In this document: positions 62,399 to 64,000 of the stretch, piece after piece | Layout of the letters: every line of letters begins with the position of its first letter | How positions within the stretch are numbered: position 1 is the stretch's first letter | Origin: Diprion similis | Lineage: Eukaryota; Arthropoda; Insecta; Hymenoptera; Diprionidae | Assembly: GCF_021155765.1 (NCBI RefSeq) | Contig: NC_060115.1 | Coordinates: 2,976,001-3,040,000, forward strand | Direction of reading: 5' to 3' | DNA: 64,000 bases | Notes under the pieces: generated by a model | Seen by the model: only the letters and a program-made list of their open reading frames with translations | Databases searched by the model: none | Told to the model about the DNA's origin: nothing | Program-made: the position numbers and the translations under genes

Positions 62399-64000
62399 TT
62401 GATGAAAATTTCGACGACTTTGAAAAGTGCTGCAATTAATTCTTTAGAACACTATTCCGACGTAATTTTGCGAGAGAAATCGATTTATCGCAGTCCCAAT
62501 GCGCTGCGAGCAACACCTGTAAAGTTACAGCCGGAAAACAGCAGATTTTCATCGTCATTTCTCTGCTGCTGGTCCTACGCTATTTTTCATGTGTTTTTTG
62601 AGTTCCTGGGCGTCCAATTAGTCTAAAAAGCGTCATACTAATCGATTCCCAGACCAAAAATTTTTTGGCTGAAAAAAATCCAAGGCTAACCCCTTTGCAT
62701 TTTTGATGAAAATTTCGACGACTTTGAAAAGTGCTGCAATTAATTCTTTAGAACACTATTCCGACGTAATTTTGCGAGAGAAATCGATTGATCGCAGTCC
62801 CAACGCGCTGCGAGCAACACCTGTAAAGTTACAGCCGGAGAACAGCAGATTTTCATCGTCATTTCTCTGCTGCTGGTCCTACGCTATTTTTCATGTGTTT
62901 TTTGAGTTCCTGGGCGTCCAATTAGTCTATAAAGCGTCATACTAATCGATTCCTAGACCAAAAATTTTTTGGCTGAAAAAAATCCAAGGCTAATCCCTTT
63001 GCATTTTTGATGAAAATTTCGACGACTTTGAGAAGTGCTGCAATCAATTCTTTAGAACACTATTCCGACGTAATTTTGCGAGAGAAATCGATTTATCGCA
63101 GTCCCAATGCGCTGCGAGCAACACCTGTAAAGTTACAGCCGGAAAACAGCAGATTTTCATCGTCATTTCTCTGCTGCTGGTCCTACGCTATTTTTCATGT
63201 GTTTTTTGAGTTCCTGGGCGTCCAATTAGTCCAAAAAGCGTCATACCAATCGATTCCTAGGTCGAAAATTTTTTGGCTGAAAAAAATCCAAGGCTAACCC
63301 CTTTGCATTTTTGATGAAAATTTCGACGACTTTGAAAAGTGCTGCAATTAATTCTTTAGAACACTATTCCGACGTAATTTTGCGGGAGAAATCGATTTAT
63401 CGCAGTCCCAATGCGCTGCGAGCAACATTTGTAAAGTTACAGCCGGAAAACAGCAGATTTTCATCGTCATTTCTCTGCTGCTGGTCCTACGCTATTTTTC
63501 ATGTGTTTTTTGAATTCCTGGGCGTCCAATTAGTCTAAAAAGCGTCATACTAATCGATTCCCGGACCTAAAATTTTTTGGCTGAAAAAAATCCAAGGCTA
63601 ACCCCTTTGCATTTTTGATGAAAATTTCGACGACTTTGAAAAGTGCTGCAATTAATTCTTTAGAACACTATTCCGACGTAATTTTGCGAGAGAAATCGAT
63701 TTATCGCAGTCCCAATGCGCTGCGAGCAACACCTCTAAAGTTACAGCCGGAAAACAGCAGATTTTCATCGTCATTTCTCCGCTGCTGGTCCTACGCTATT
63801 TTCCATGTGTTTTTTGAGTTCTGGGCGTCCAATTAGTCTATAAAGCGTCATACTAATCGATTCCTAGACCAAAAATTTTTTGGCTGAAAAAAATCCAAGG
63901 CTAACCCCTTTGCATTTTTGATGAAAATTTCGACGACTTTGAAAAGTGCTGCAATCAATTCTTTAGAACACTATTCCGACGTAATTTTGCGAGAGAAATC

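Larger units (their letters stand above)
48716..64000 (+). repeat. 304-bp tandem satellite array, about 50 monomers, open at the right edge
   Basis: Head-to-tail copies with a strict 304-bp period from about 48716 to the window end. Landmarks in each unit: TTTTTGATGAAAATTTCGAC, CACTATTCCGACGTAATTTT, GAGAAATCGATTTATCGCAG, CAATGCGCTGCGAGCAACAC, CAGCAGATTTTCATCGTCAT, TTTTTTGAGTTCCTGGGCGT and CATACTAATCGATTCCTAGA. Copies differ by scattered substitutions. The first unit, starting at 48716, is the most diverged of the regular copies. Each unit has a 73-80 codon plus-strand open frame, but 304 is not a multiple of three and several copies have lost the start or gained a stop, so this is not a repeated protein. 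Neighbouring monomers form higher-order blocks. The scale and uniformity fit a centromeric or pericentromeric satellite. Confidence 0.97.

Noticed and set aside
48716-64000. CRISPR array
   Set aside because: Units are 304 bp and repeated in full without unique spacers, in an animal genome; this is satellite DNA.
48716-64000. CENP-B box in the monomer
   Set aside because: No stretch matches the TTCG-4-A-2-CGGG pattern; the nearest (TTTCGACGACTTTG) lacks the CGGG end.

Overview
The window is animal nuclear DNA. The genes have many small exons with GT-AG introns, long AT-rich spacers and microsatellites. The gene set points to an insect: an Ir75-type ionotropic receptor, a Bonus/TRIM24-type cofactor and a BTB plus Pipsqueak-HTH factor. 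Hymenoptera is my best guess from general feel of the proteins, but nothing in the window proves the order.

Layout. 1-1407: no gene seen. 1408-3489 (-): neutral sphingomyelinase, six exons. 3490-4559: head-to-head promoter interval. 4560-9786 (+): Bonus/TRIM24-like RING, B-box, coiled-coil, PHD and bromodomain protein, 11 exons. 11649-14936 (-): Ir75-family ionotropic receptor, ten exons. 15902-20552 (+): NAT10 RNA cytidine acetyltransferase, 17 exons, one with a GC donor. 20695-25839 (-): NUFIP1, six exons plus a candidate alternative last exon; its second exon looks like the linker of a non-LTR retrotransposon polyprotein. 27324-27873 (+): small cysteine-rich gene I do not recognise, lying between two inverted copies of a roughly 120-bp sequence. 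28872-29688 (+): FGFR1OP2/SIKE-family coiled-coil protein. 29689-43345: about 13.6 kb without a recognised coding gene, with GC-rich blocks, microsatellites, a 250-bp triplet tract and a likely 5'UTR exon of the next gene. 43346-45201 (+): BTB/Pipsqueak transcription factor. 45202-48360: AT-rich 3' flank. About 48.4 kb to the end: a tandem satellite with a 304-bp unit, about 50 copies, continuing past the window edge.

How it fits together. Most genes are housekeeping: lipid signalling, chromatin, ribosome and snoRNP biogenesis, STRIPAK. NAT10 and NUFIP1, both tied to ribosome and snoRNP production, lie tail to tail with only 142 bp between stop codons. The satellite starts about 3 kb past the last gene, so this is a boundary between genic DNA and satellite DNA.

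Exon joins were worked out by hand from splice consensus and phase; every CDS length given sums to a multiple of three. The most unusual points are the nested higher-order structure of the satellite, the transposon-like exon and alternative ending of NUFIP1, the unrecognised cysteine-rich gene between inverted repeats, a compact intergenic hairpin at 11379-11448, and a perfect inverted pair of CCAAT boxes before NAT10.
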